Source: Trichinella spiralis (taxonomy: Eukaryota; Nematoda; Enoplea; Trichinellida; Trichinellidae). From it: 64,000 bases of DNA. Numbering within the stretch: the stretch's first letter is position 1; each line of letters opens with the position of its first letter. The translations under genes and the position numbers were made by a program. Shown piece by piece: positions 31,054 to 42,952 of the stretch. The notes below the pieces were generated by a model. The model was not told where the DNA came from. It saw only the letters and a list, made by a program, of their open reading frames with translations, and did no database searches. The stretch is taken from positions 203,504 to 267,503 of the forward strand of contig CM012953.1 of the NCBI GenBank assembly GCA_000181795.3, given 5' to 3'.

Positions 31054-34000
31054 AAGCGTCCATCATCTAGAAACTATTTTACCATCTTGAAAATTTTACA
31101 CCATAAACAGTATTATCTACCAAAATTTGCCTTTTCAAATGTTGTTTTTTCTCTGAAATTACTGTTATATTTCATTATCATTATCCTTATATATGAATTT
31201 TATAAAATATCTGTTTTCCATGAAGAAATTGTTTCCTAATTGCCTCTAAACATTTTAGCTTTAGAAATTATTTGGAAAGAGATGTAATAAAGGAATCAAA
31301 CTTAAATGTTTTGTTTTGTATTTCCATTAAATGATTAAATTTTAATAATAAGCAGTGGCCATTTTTATTATAAGAAATTTATGAGCAGTAAAGTAAAACT
31401 ACAAATAACTGTAGAAATTAAATTACGTTTATGTAATCACTTTAGGAAAAAAAACATCTGAAAACGCTTTGATACACGATTTAAACAAAATGAATTCATC
31501 AATCATTTTCTTATTTCATTTTGAATTTTTTTTAATGAGCAGTATAGAGCTGAGAAAAGGTGTTTTGAAGAATTTGTTTTCTAATTAATACTTATAAGAT
31601 TTTAGAACATCTGAGCAGCCTAAAGAAAGAAATAGCTTATGAAAAAATTTTCTTCAGTTCTTGTAAACAATTTTAAACAAGCTTCTCCTACATGCTGTGA
31701 AAGTTTCAATTTTATTAACTACTAAAATAAGTTATGCATATATTGCATGTTATGCAAGTTATGCATGAATGAGTCCCAATTGAAATTCTTCTGAACAATC
31801 ATTACTTTTATATTAATAGACCACCACAATTTGCTAAATATCCCAAGTGTTGAAATAAAAAATCCCATTTCAAGAAATGTACTTAGACCTTCCGTCAACG
31901 CGCGGTGTAGAAAGCTCAAAGCTTTAATGTACCCTAGTTCCGGAGCAAATTTAATGCCGCCTGCCAAGTGCTACTTTTGCTACTTTTGATTGAAAAAATG
32001 ATAGCCTGTGACAACAGAACAGCCCTGATATTTGCATATGCAAAGCTGGTTCTGAAATAGGTAATATTCCAAACGACTACAAAGCTTTCTATTTCTATTC
32101 TTTTCTGCAGTTTCTATTTCTGACAATCAGTACATGGGAAAGTACTCGATTTGTTCAAGAAACAGAAATTAAAACACTAACAGAATATTGTTCACCACCG
32201 CTTTCCTCCCTGTAACGCAAGTTGATACGAGTGTTAGCCTGCTGCATACAGGCAATGTTTGATAGCTCTATTTCAATAGTTCCAACTGAGGTGGATGACG
32301 AAAAGAAGGCTATCGCTTTCTATCAGAGGCTATATCACTTGGAGATATAGATTAATCGGTTCAACAAGAAAGTGAGCAATATTGTATTGCTTTATTTCCT
32401 TTTACATCGTTAACATCGTTCACTGATGTGCTGTTTATTATTGTTGTTGTTTTTGCGACTGGGCAGTAAAAAATAGAAATCACTATTTAACTTATTATTT
32501 TTTCTGTTGCTTTTGCTGAGTTACTACTATTACATTTGATATAACTTCATTGTATTACAATGAAATATAGAACAATGATAAAAATAATTTTCGATAATGC
32601 TGGTCACTAAAAAGTATAAACTTCACCGCAAATAATGTATTTAAAGAAACAAAATTTCAATGAATAATAAACTTCATCGGCTTCGTTAAGAACAAAATCG
32701 ACATAATTTTGGAATAGCAAACATTTTCATTACTAATGTGACATCACTACTATTAAAGTTACGTTATCTTCAATGGAAATATTTGAACCAATGAAATGAA
32801 AAAATGTTGCGCTAATCACAACTGGAAAGTTTAAATCAATGAGCAATTAGACAAGGAAAACCAATAAGACTACGGTTTGAAGGTCCAATAAAATAACGCA
32901 TTCAACGACAAGTAATAAAAGGCGGTAAAATTTGGCCTGAAGCATACTAAATTCTTTTTTACGAAACCATTAATTATGCATATATTAATATATTATCCGT
33001 TATATAATATAATATAATATAATATAATATAATATTATATTATTATATTTCAAAAAATGGCGGGAGTGCATTAATTATATATAACAAACGATGATCAGCA
33101 TCAGCAACGTAAGAAACAGAGCAGCGCACAAACAAAAGCCAGTGGAAAATAATGAAAGTTGCCTACGCAGATTGCAAGGTGGAAGCAAAAATCAGAATTA
33201 ATTTGTAAATTTCTAAATCAGCAGATTCACTATTAGTTTCTTCGGTATATATTTGCGGTACAGGCTGCACTTCTTCAGCGGTTTAACATTACAGAGTGTT
33301 TTTCATTTCATTTTTGTCAAAAATGAGTGAGTAACACAAGCTATAACTGTTTGATGGCGCTTAAGAGAATTGCAATTCAAAGAAAACAAATACATGGGAA
33401 ATCTGTATGGACAAGAGAAATGGGGAATGGAAAATTTCAGATCATCAGGTGAGGAACAGCAAACGACTCATCAGGCTATTTCTTGGCCATAATAGATATA
33501 CACATCAAAGAAAATTTCACCGATTCAGTTTTTTTACAGCTCTTAGAATCGACAAAAATTCCGCTGCGGCGGCCGAAAATTTGAGGACAAAATAATTTAT
33601 CAGATTACGGTAAAAAATGCAATGCAACGTCACAGGCTGAGATGCTTTTGTTGTGTGCATCTGTTTCCTACTTCCCTTCATGTTTATCATTGAATGGTAG
33701 CTTATTCGTAAATTACCTATTTTTGCTGATTCATATTGCTAATTTATATACTGGAAATTTTTATATTTCTTGCCATATCAATAAAAACATAACAGACACA
33801 CGTTTATACATTCTGTGATTGACTGTACATGTTACAGTGTAGAGTAGAATGGTTTCGTCAAATTCAATATTAACAAAAGAATGTCTGTCGCTTTTCATTT
33901 CATTTATATTCGTGAAAAACTGTTATAACTCAAAAATTATTTTTCTTATTATAACAATTTATTATTATTCCAGCAACAAGTAGTTATACATTTCAACTGA

Positions 34001-34233
34001 ATATTAAATAAACGTTGGTTAATCAGAAAATGTTAAGAAAATATACAGTATATCATAAAATAAGATATTATGTTTTTTACAAATCAAGAGGCCTAAAACA
34101 GTTAATAACAAATACTGCTTTGCATTTTTGTTCATCAATCATTAACAACAATAGAAATGAAAAATCCATTAAATATATCTGTTATTGAATAAAGTAATTA
34201 ATTAATTGAAGTGTTTTACAAAGAAAATAGAAA
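31054..34233. other. Intergenic AT-rich stretch
   Basis: No supported exon was found. The interval contains the 3' UTR of the preceding plus-strand gene at its left and that of the minus-strand Ser-rich gene at its right. An ATAAT-type pentanucleotide repeat occupies about 33001-33049. Short frames at 31722-31967 and 33407-33595 have no family features or splice context. Confidence 0.5.
33001..33049. repeat. (ATAAT)n pentanucleotide microsatellite
   Basis: About seven tandem TATAA/ATAAT units end in an inverted version (ATTATATTATTATA). The array can therefore fold back on itself. Confidence 0.9.
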
Positions 34234-37200
34234 TTATTCCATTAAAGAACTCTGCGCTTCTGTGAGAGACAGTCGTCGTCGTCTTAACGCTTCATTTCTT
34301 TCCCGCTGTAACTTTTTCATTTTCCTGCGATACTCTGAAATTGGAAAATAATTAACAATAAATGAAGAAATTTTTAGCATTTGAAAATAACATCTGATAC
34401 AATACCTAAAAAGCGTCTTCGTCTACGACGAGCTTCAACTAAAGCTGCCGAATTTGCAGCCCCATAACGAAGAAAAACTTTTCCCATTACTTTTCCATGT
34501 ATGACTCGCTCCACTTCAGCTGTAAAATAATAAATCCTTAATTTTTAGAATTTCAACTCTGACAAAAAATCACGCAAATAGTAATGCTATCTGTTCATCA
34601 TACTTAAAAAACTAAAATTTATTATTTTATTTCTTCAAGCTTCAGTAGGCCATTTTATTTTCATTCTGTTCGATTTTAAAATACTTTAAATTGAATTAAA
34701 ATTGTCTACTCACGCAATCCATTTACATATCTATATACAACAGATTCTCCAAGTTGCCTGCGAAGGGTTGGAATACGTGTTCGATTAGAACGTCGCAAGT
34801 TCGGAGTCTTTTTTCTCAAATCACCCCAGTCTAGAGTATCACATTGAAAAACATCATAAAAACTAACAATTACGCACAGTGAAAACAATGTTATGCGTGT
34901 GCGTGTGTTAAAATAAAACATACTAATTTTTGGTGTCGGAAGTTCACTAGCATAACCCAATGAAACATTCGGAGTTCCTTGCTCATAATAATGTTTTATG
35001 GATGTATCATTCATCGACGTATTTGAATTTTGATCATTCTTCTGCGAGCTGCTCCCCTCTGTCGAAGAAGTTGCTTTATTCATCGCAGAGGAAATCCTCT
35101 TTCGCATCAGCTGTTCAAATAATGATGCTGCACGTGGGTGTCGCTTCGGTGTTACTGAAAAAGTTCAACTTTCATTTAAATTATTAAAACCTTTAGTTCT
35201 GCTTTAGGTACCAATTCCACTGTCATTCTCAGAACCACTCAATGTTGAAGTAGATCTCTCAGTGCTGGTAGATAATTTTCTAACTTTCTTCCATCTCGCG
35301 TTGACGGGATAAATTGATCCAGAGCATTCAGCTTCACTATGAAACGATGTCGATTCAGACGACGAGCCGTTTTCATTTGAAATCTCTTTTGCTTCATTAT
35401 GCAATATTGCTGTACTGCTACGTTTACGACCAACTGAAAGATTATCCGACGACAATGACAATGCATCTTCTTCAAACAACACATTTGTACTAAATCAACA
35501 ATATGCAAAATAGATTTTGCAACAACTGTAGAACAATTTACTTTTCGGCAATACAGCTCATTTTCTCTTCTGATTCTTCTTTCTCTGAAGTAGACTGCTG
35601 AATAACTGATAAATTCTAAATAAAACTTTCTATTAATTCGTGTAATGCATAAAAAAGGCTTGATTATATAATTATCATTGTCACTAAATTATACATAAGC
35701 TTGCTGTGAATGACAAAATTTATAAGCAATTTTCAATTTTATCAATTTCAAGTATTTTTTAATAGATAAAGAGAACCTTTCTGTTGGCAGGAATAATTTC
35801 ATCAATTTCTTCTTCGTACACAACGTCATCGCATTCACTATCCACACCAAAGCGTTTTAAAATTGCAGTATTGTCAAGTGAGCCAGAAGGCTTTTTGAAA
35901 CAAGAAATAGGCGTCACAGAAGTATTTTCTGACATCGCTGATACCAAATCAGCCAATCTCTTGGAATCAATTTCTTCAATTTCCTCACACCCACTACTCT
36001 TCTTCATCACCTGATCTGAATCAGCATTACCTATAAAATTTGATTGATATTGCAACTTTAAAATTTTATTCGTTCTATTAAAATAAGCACCTGTTTGACA
36101 ATTTTCTACATCACTTTTCTGTACGTTTTCAGAAATGAGAGCCTTGACGTCACAAGAATCTGCAGAAATCAAAATGCATATTCCAATTGAAAGCAAAAAT
36201 TATTTTCTTACCATTTCCAGCAGCAGCTATATCGCATGCCTGGCTACCACCTAAACTTCGCAACAACAAGCGTTTCGACTGCTTTTCCGTAGATTCGCAC
36301 GACAAACGTTCTAAAAGTTAACTGTTACTGCTAATTGAAATTTACTAGAATTATTAAAGATATTGATAATTTATTATTAAACATAAATACAAAATAAACA
36401 TTTCAATTTCAAATTATATAAATATTTTCCTCACGTTTGCTGGAAGACTGGCCTAAAGAATTTTTCGCAACAACACTTTTTGATTGGTTACTGTTCTTGT
36501 TACAGTCCATTGATTTCAAACTGTTCGTATCTAAAAAACTAATAATTGTAATTTTACAGTTTAACTTTAACATTAAACCTTACCCTTGGCAGGCAGAGAG
36601 GTAATAGAAGACAATTCTGAAGAGAATACAGGACATTTCATAACATCTCCCTGCCCAGACTGCAGATTTGGGGTTGAAAAAGCAGGATAGCGTTTGATGT
36701 TTTCTACAAAAAATACAATCCATTAGTAAGCTGCAAACAATCATACAAAAAAAAATACTTTTTCTTCTCCTTCCAAGTTTCTTAAGTTTGTTCTTACGCT
36801 GTACATTGCACGACTCTGGTGAACGAAAAGAGTGCGCCGGCACAACATCCGGAATTGTCTGCTTTCCATTTGCTAAGAAATTTCAAAATACGTGCATAAA
36901 GCGTAGTCACATTAAATGACTTCAACTTAAATAATTGCATCAACTCAAATTTCTATTGTATTAAAATATTTAAATTCAGCAAATTATACTTAATTCCTAA
37001 AAGTTAAATAATATAAAAACGGATCGTCATTAGAAATAATGCTATACAATGCATTTTATTAGTTTTATCAAATGAATCACTGTTAGAATTGAAGCGCTTA
37101 AACGTAAAATTATGTTAGTTTCGTGAACTATTGGAAATTTTGAAAGAAAATAAAGTGATTAATAAATTTATAAATAATAGATAAACATTGTGTTAATTAA

Positions 37201-40200
37201 TTTGGTCATTCACTCCATCTATACTTATAATACTTACATTCTTTATTAGGTAAACTTTCATTGTTGGCAATTTTTTCACTCTTTTCAATAACGCAAGATG
37301 CAATCAAGGCAGTTTTAGTAGCGTCATCATTAGTACAATCAACTCTCGATACGCTTTCTGCAAGTTCACGGTTCACAAAGTTTTTAATTCTTTCTCTGGA
37401 TTTGATCCCTGATCTGATCTTCTCATCTGTTGAAAAGTTTTGAAATGAAAATGAATTAGTAAATTACTGAAACTTCCAAAGGAAAAACATACCTTCCGGT
37501 GCATGCAGTGAAATAATAGTTGATAAGTCTCCGAGAGAAGGAAGATCAGGCATTTCAGCTTTATTAAAGTTAGTCGAAGGAGTAGAAGAAAAAGGAAAAC
37601 TTCGTTTTTTGCTCCGACTTGTCGGAGTTTCTGAAAATAATATCAAAAGTCTAACGTTTTAGTATAAAATGAATGAGTACGAGAAAATACTCTTAAAAAC
37701 ATGATCCTGAACTGGAAGTGCGACAGCTAACTTGCTTTCCGTTGTCCCGTTCCACAAAGCCACTGAATTTTAAAATAATCAAAAATGCATTTATAAAAGA
37801 CCGTTATAAATTTACAATTAGAATTCTCTGCTTCTCTTTTTGAATTTATTTCCACACTTAAAGCAGAACTCACTGATGTGTGCATTCTGTCATCGTCTTC
37901 CACTAAATTTGATGTAGCTAAAAAGTACAGGAGATAGAACGATTTCTCAACGCCTAAAAATTCCAATACGTACCAGGCGTTTTGGAATCAAAATCACCAG
38001 ACTTTGCTCGAGATTTACTCTTTCTTGTTCTGCTCGAAGCTATTGAAGTGCGCATTCTGTCATCCTCTTCCACAAAGTTTGAAGTAGCTGAAAAGTACAG
38101 GAGATGGATATATGACTCAAGCATATAACTTATAATGCTTACCATGCGCTTTGGAATTCAAATTAGCAGACTTTGCTCGAGAGTTGCTCTTTCTCGTGCT
38201 GTGCGCAGCAACTGATACGTGCATTCTGTCATCGACATCCCGTAAATTTGGAGTGTCTGAAAAGTAAGGAATAGAAGATATATTTCTATATCTTAAAAAT
38301 TCCAATACTTACCAGAGGCATCAGAATTAAAATCACTAGATTTTGCTCGAGAGTTGCTCTTTCTTGTTCTGTGCGCATCAGCTGATGTATGCATTCCATC
38401 ATTGTTTTCCACTAAATTTGAAGTAGCTAAAAAGTAAAGAAAATGGATCTACTGCTCAACTCTATAATTTCTAACGCATACCATGCGCTTTGGAATCAAA
38501 ATTAGCGGACTTCGCTCGAGTGTTACTGTTTCTTGTTCTGCGCATAGCTACTGATGTGTGCATTTTGTCATCTTCCTCCGCTAAATTTGATGCACCTGAA
38601 AAGTACAAGATACAAAATATATTTCTAAACGTGATAAATACTAATTCTTACCAAGCACTTTAGAATTACAATCACCAGACGTTGCTCGAGAGTTGCTCTT
38701 TCTTGTTCTGTCCTTGGCAACTGATGAGTGTTTTCTGTCATAGTCTTCCACTAAATTTGAATTGGCTAAAAAGTAAAGAAGACGGATCTATTGATGAACC
38801 CTATAATTTCTAATGCTTACCATGCGTTTTAGAATTCAAATCATGAGACTTTGCTCGAGAGTTACTGTTTCTTGTTCTGCGCGTAGCTACTGATGTGTGC
38901 ATTTTGTCATCTTCATCCACTAAATTTGAAGTAGCTGAAAAGTACATGATACAAAACATATTTCTAAACCTGATAAATTATTTCTTACCTTGCGCTTTGG
39001 AATTAAAATCAGCAGACTTTGTTCGAGAGTTACTCCTCGTTGTGCATGCAGCTATTCAAAAAAAGACTGCTGTTATTTATTTTTAACAAATTATCAATTT
39101 AAATATTTTTAGTTAAAACAAAAAAGACATACATTTTTCTTCAAGGTTGGTAATTTCTGATAATTTTGCTAAAAATTCAAGATAATCAGAAATAAAACAA
39201 AACAAAAATGAAATTAAGGGAATTACTATTTGAACTTGAAGTCGACTGCATCATTTCTTTTGTCAAATGTATTTCATCATAATTGGAACCGCTTCTCAAC
39301 GTTTTTCTCTACAATTTAGTTTCACTTTAATTTGAAGCTTCACAATTTTCGTTTTAGAATGAACAAGCAAAATAAACATTATTGAATTTACCCTTCGTGC
39401 CAATTGACGAGCATTTGCTTCTTCGCGTTCTATATTCACAGCTTTCTCAAATGACGAACTGCATTTTTCTGCAAAAAAATTTTCCCAAAACATTTATTGC
39501 TTACAAATTTTAAAAATACCATCGAAGTTCAACGCTGAAATGGATGAGGAAAATTGTTGTACAGCGTCTTTTTCAGTTGAAGGCAACGAGCTGAAAAAGA
39601 GGATACTATATTATCATAAATGTAATATAGAAATTAATAAAAAAGCTTTTCAAAGTTTACGATTAGAAAATTGATCATGCTTTTCAACATTAAAAACTAA
39701 AACACCTGCAGCGAAAATTACTATTGATAAAAAGTAGTTTAAAAATACCATAAATATATTTAAAAAACAACTGTCTATTAAATTAAATTTTATTTAATAA
39801 TCAATAAATAAAAACACAGAAATCAAATAAGGAAATATATTATTTCGTAAGGCAGTTAAAGTCAACTAAATGATATTAAAATGATTGTAAAAACAAACAT
39901 ACTTGGATGTTTTACTTGCTGAATTCTCTACTTTCTATAATAAAGCAATATATATATATACATATTTATTTATGTTTAATAATTTACTTTGTCGGAAGAA
40001 AACTGTGCAGAAATGCTCTTCTTTCTACTTGAATTTCTTCTAAAATTGTGCAAAAACATCATCCGTGAAAATGAATCGCAAAATTAAAATAAAATTACGA
40101 AGCATAAAATCGGTTTTCGGAAGCAAGAGCACTCCCTTCGCTACAATTGTTTTCAATCAGAACTGTTCCATTAACATCTTTATCTAAAATACAAAAAATA

Positions 40201-41311
40201 AGTAATTGATTTGATATGAATATAAGCAAAGAGACTGAACTCCGTTCAGATGCTGTTGAATTAATTTCTTGATAGTCCGCCTCCCTAGCAGCAACCACTT
40301 TGTCGCTAACATTAGTCTGTACATCCAATCTACCACTTCGCGAAGTCAAATTTTTCTCACCTTAAAATTGCCATTTCTTAAATATAAAAGCTTCATATGG
40401 TGAAAAGTAAAAACTAACATTCAATGTCAGTGTCTCCCACCAACTTGCTTTCATTCTTAAAACACTTTTTATGTAAAGAAACATTGCTGTTACTTCGTTT
40501 TTTCACTAAAATTCAGAAAAAAACAAAACCAATGTGAAGCAATACATAAAAATACAGAATTCGCCTACAAGTACTTATTTCTGGTCCGACAGATTGTCTT
40601 GAAGATGTGGAATGCGGCTGCAAAGATTCTTCTAACTTAGAAGGCATTTCTAAAATATAAATTGATTTAGTAAAAAAAAGCGCCTTCCAAAAATAAAGAA
40701 AAAGACCAACCAGTAGATGAAATTCCAAGTGTAAGGTGTATTTCAGTTGAAATATCTCCATCATATGCGAAAGTTTTCTAAAAAAAATAAATCGATTGAA
40801 ATATGAAAATAAAACATTTTTTCAGCAAAATTTCAAAATCAGTAATCATATTAACACAGAGCAAAATATTTTCAAAAAATCAAAATAATATATTCATACA
40901 CGTCGTCGTGCTGCCTGTCGGGCTTCGAAAAGTTCACGCTCCTGTTTAATCACCTCAGAGAGATTTGAATTTGATGATGCTGCTAAACACTTTTGACAAT
41001 TATTAAATAGGTCCGTGTTCTTAAACAATACCTTCAAATTGTAAAGAAGAGTAAACAGAAGAATCGGATGTGGTAGAGCTTTTTTCATTTTTTTTCCTAA
41101 AAAATTATTGTATGCATTGCAGTAATAAAATATTAAAATAAATGCTTAAAATTCAAATAGAAGATGTAAAAAATACATACCCGGTGTTCATAGAATCCTG
41201 AGGCAATTCTCGATAAGCATTTTCATTTAGTTTCTAAAAAAGATTTAATTAAAAAAAATATATATACACTTTTAATACCTTTCCAGCAACGATAAGAGGT
41301 TTAAAGCTCAT
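34234..41311 (-). CDS. Ser-rich multi-exon protein with duplicated exons and a CENP-C-like C-terminal motif
   Basis: The proposed start is the ATG at 41311 (MSFKPLIVAGK) and the stop is at 34234-34236. More than 25 small exons with clear GT/AG sites lie between; not all were joined, and length is roughly 1,000 residues. Early exons carry repeated basic helices (ERELFEARQAARRR near 40905; EREEANARQLARR near 39400). The middle is an array of at least seven near-identical exons (37805-39060) encoding DDRMHTS...RTRKSNSRAKS repeats. Later exons are Ser/Glu/Lys-rich. The exon at about 34712-34832 encodes PNLRRSNRTRIPTLRR followed by QLGESVVY, resembling the CENP-C signature (RRSxRTRxxP). The C-terminus is very basic (ARRRRRRFLEYRRKMKKLQ) and no cupin domain is seen. 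A kinetochore or chromatin protein (CENP-C or KNL2-like) is the best guess, but the motif lacks the aromatic pair, so this stays tentative. Confidence 0.55.
37805..39060 (-). repeat. Tandem array of 168-170 bp exon-plus-intron units
   Basis: The marker TTTGCTCGAGAG-like segment recurs at about 38005, 38173, 38341, 38511, 38681, 38851 and 39018, so units are 168-170 bp. Each unit has one exon of about 114-117 bases and one intron of about 53 bases, and both parts are conserved between units. An eighth, diverged exon lies at about 37815-37920 and the first (39003-39055) is shortened. Exons are phase 1 at both ends (acceptor ...CAG|CTACTTC, donor CCTG|GT), so copies can be gained or lost without shifting frame. 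The encoded unit is rich in Arg-x-Ser and Lys-Ser sites. Confidence 0.85.
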
Positions 41312-41988
41312 TTTCTCCTCTCATCAAATTCCAGCACCGTCCACGAAAATTTAAAAGAGATAATAAAAATTCAATTGGTGCCAAAGCAATTACAAAATAG
41401 GTCAAGATAAAGCAGGTACAAATGATTATACTTTTGCTTTATGAAATATTTCTAATAATTAAAATTATAATCACTTACTTATAAAGTATATGTAAAGACA
41501 GTGATGTTTAAAATAAATGAAATAATTATTAAGGAAACAAATTTTCTGTTAGGAAATTTCTTATGGCTGGAAAAATATGCATTTATAGATTTCTGTAAAT
41601 AAATATTTTTGCCGTGTCAAATAAGCAAAATTAAATTATGAAATAAAAAAAATAGGTAAAACATTAATAATTAATGAAGAATTTCAATCTTTTACTAATC
41701 ATAATTCATCCTGCTTTTCAGTACAGTATTTTTTTTTAATTTTCTCATCAAAAAATCAAATAACGAGAATAAAAAAGTATTCATTTGGAATTTTAATTAT
41801 AAAATTAATTTTTTATTTAATTCTACTTTAATATTTTGTTGGACTGTTACTTTAATATTTTTGCTGCAAGCTTTATTTGTTCTTGACTGTTCTCATTACG
41901 GTACTTCATAAAGTATTTACTTCATTGGTTGTGTCAGAAACTGTTCATTTTTTGTCAGAAGTTGTTCAATTTTTTTATAACATCAGAT

Positions 41989-42165
41989 GAATTAAAAAAT
42001 GATATTTACATACGACGAGAAATGATAAAAGTTGAAGCAATAGTTTTTGCTATTGAAAAACGACCTCAACTACTGCGTCACGTTCAACACCTCGAAACTG
42101 CATTTGAGACCACCTGTCACGCGGAAGCAACCCATCAAACGACACTTGAACAGTATCTTTTATAA
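41989..42165 (+). CDS. Possible last exon of an unrecognised coiled-coil protein
   Basis: After an ATCAG acceptor at about 41988 an open frame encodes about 58 residues (DELKNDIYIRREM... to THQTTLEQYLL) and stops at 42165. It is charged and helix-prone, with heptad-like Leu/Ile spacing, unlike random AT-rich frames nearby. I do not recognise a family. No upstream exon was identified, so it may be the 3' end of a small gene or a chance frame. Confidence 0.25.
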   Translation, partial: ELKNDIYIRREMIKVEAIVFAIEKRPQLLRHVQHLETAFETTCHAEATHQTTLEQYLL

Positions 42166-42419
42166 CTTTTAATAAAAATACGTTTGACATAAATATACTA
42201 GAAATTTATTTTTATTTGGTTATGATTAACTTTACATTTTTACAGCCTGTTGTATTGTGACTAAATCAATGCAAAAGTTGAGTAAATTTATGCATGATTA
42301 ATTACCACACCAGCAGATGCGTCGAATAACATGTATCACTTTTATTATTTTTATAAAGCTGTGTCATACAGTATAAAAGTAAATTTATAAAGTGGAACGG
42401 ATATAGCAATCAGGGGCAT

Positions 42420-42515
42420 CATACACTAGCAAGTTTTTTAAAATGGGCACCTGCCTAATCTGGGAAAAATTCCGGTCCCCTGAGTGCCTAGATTATCAAG
42501 GTTTCACTGTACTTT
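42420..42515 (-). mobile_element. pogo/Tigger-like terminal fragment
   Basis: Read on the minus strand from 42512 the sequence begins TACAGTGAAACCTTGATAAT and continues with CTAGGCACTCAGGGGACC. The CAGTNNAACCTNGATAAT pattern is typical of Tigger/pogo terminal inverted repeats. Only one end is seen, with no transposase. Confidence 0.5.
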
Positions 42516-42616
42516 GTTTACTTTAAGTACGTCATGTGAATTCTGTGATGAACGTTATTGTTGAAAGCAGGATCGCTGTGAACTGTTCTTAACGTAAGTT
42601 GTTCTAAGTACGTACA

Positions 42617-42652
42617 CGATGTTACGCACGCGGTTTTGCGTACGTAACATCG
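42617..42652. repeat. Short hairpin-forming inverted repeat
   Basis: Arms CGATGTTACGCACGC (42617-42631) and GCGTACGTAACATCG (42638-42652) are complementary at 14 of 15 positions, with a six-base loop (GGTTTT). Confidence 0.8.
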
Positions 42653-42848
42653 AAATCAGTTTTAACTTTGTGTGTGGTTATCACAAAAGATTGCTCACAT
42701 GGATATCGATTGAGAGCAAATCAATTTATGAATTGAATTTGACATTCAGTAAAAATGCAATTTACTTTAGGATAGGGATAGTTTCTCTCGGTAAAATTTT
42801 CAGGGATGATTTTCTATTGGTTGGCAAAAAGTCGAGTTTTCATTGGAT

Positions 42849-42952
42849 AGCTTCTGATTGCATAGTTATGGCGTAATAGCCTTTATGGTTGTCTCGCCTA
42901 AACTTTTCATCACAACCAATGCAATTACGCTATAACTATGCAATCAGAAGCT
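42849..42952. repeat. Near-perfect 29-bp inverted repeat with 46-bp spacer
   Basis: The left arm (42849-42877, beginning AGCTTCTGATTGCATAG) and the right arm (42924-42952, ending CAATCAGAAGCT) are complementary at 28 of 29 positions. It could be a small palindromic transposable element (MITE) or the precursor arm of a hairpin RNA. Confidence 0.85.

Noticed and set aside
37805-39060. CRISPR-like regular repeat array
   Set aside because: Units are 168-170 bp, contain splice sites and maintain a reading frame inside a eukaryotic gene, so it is exon duplication.
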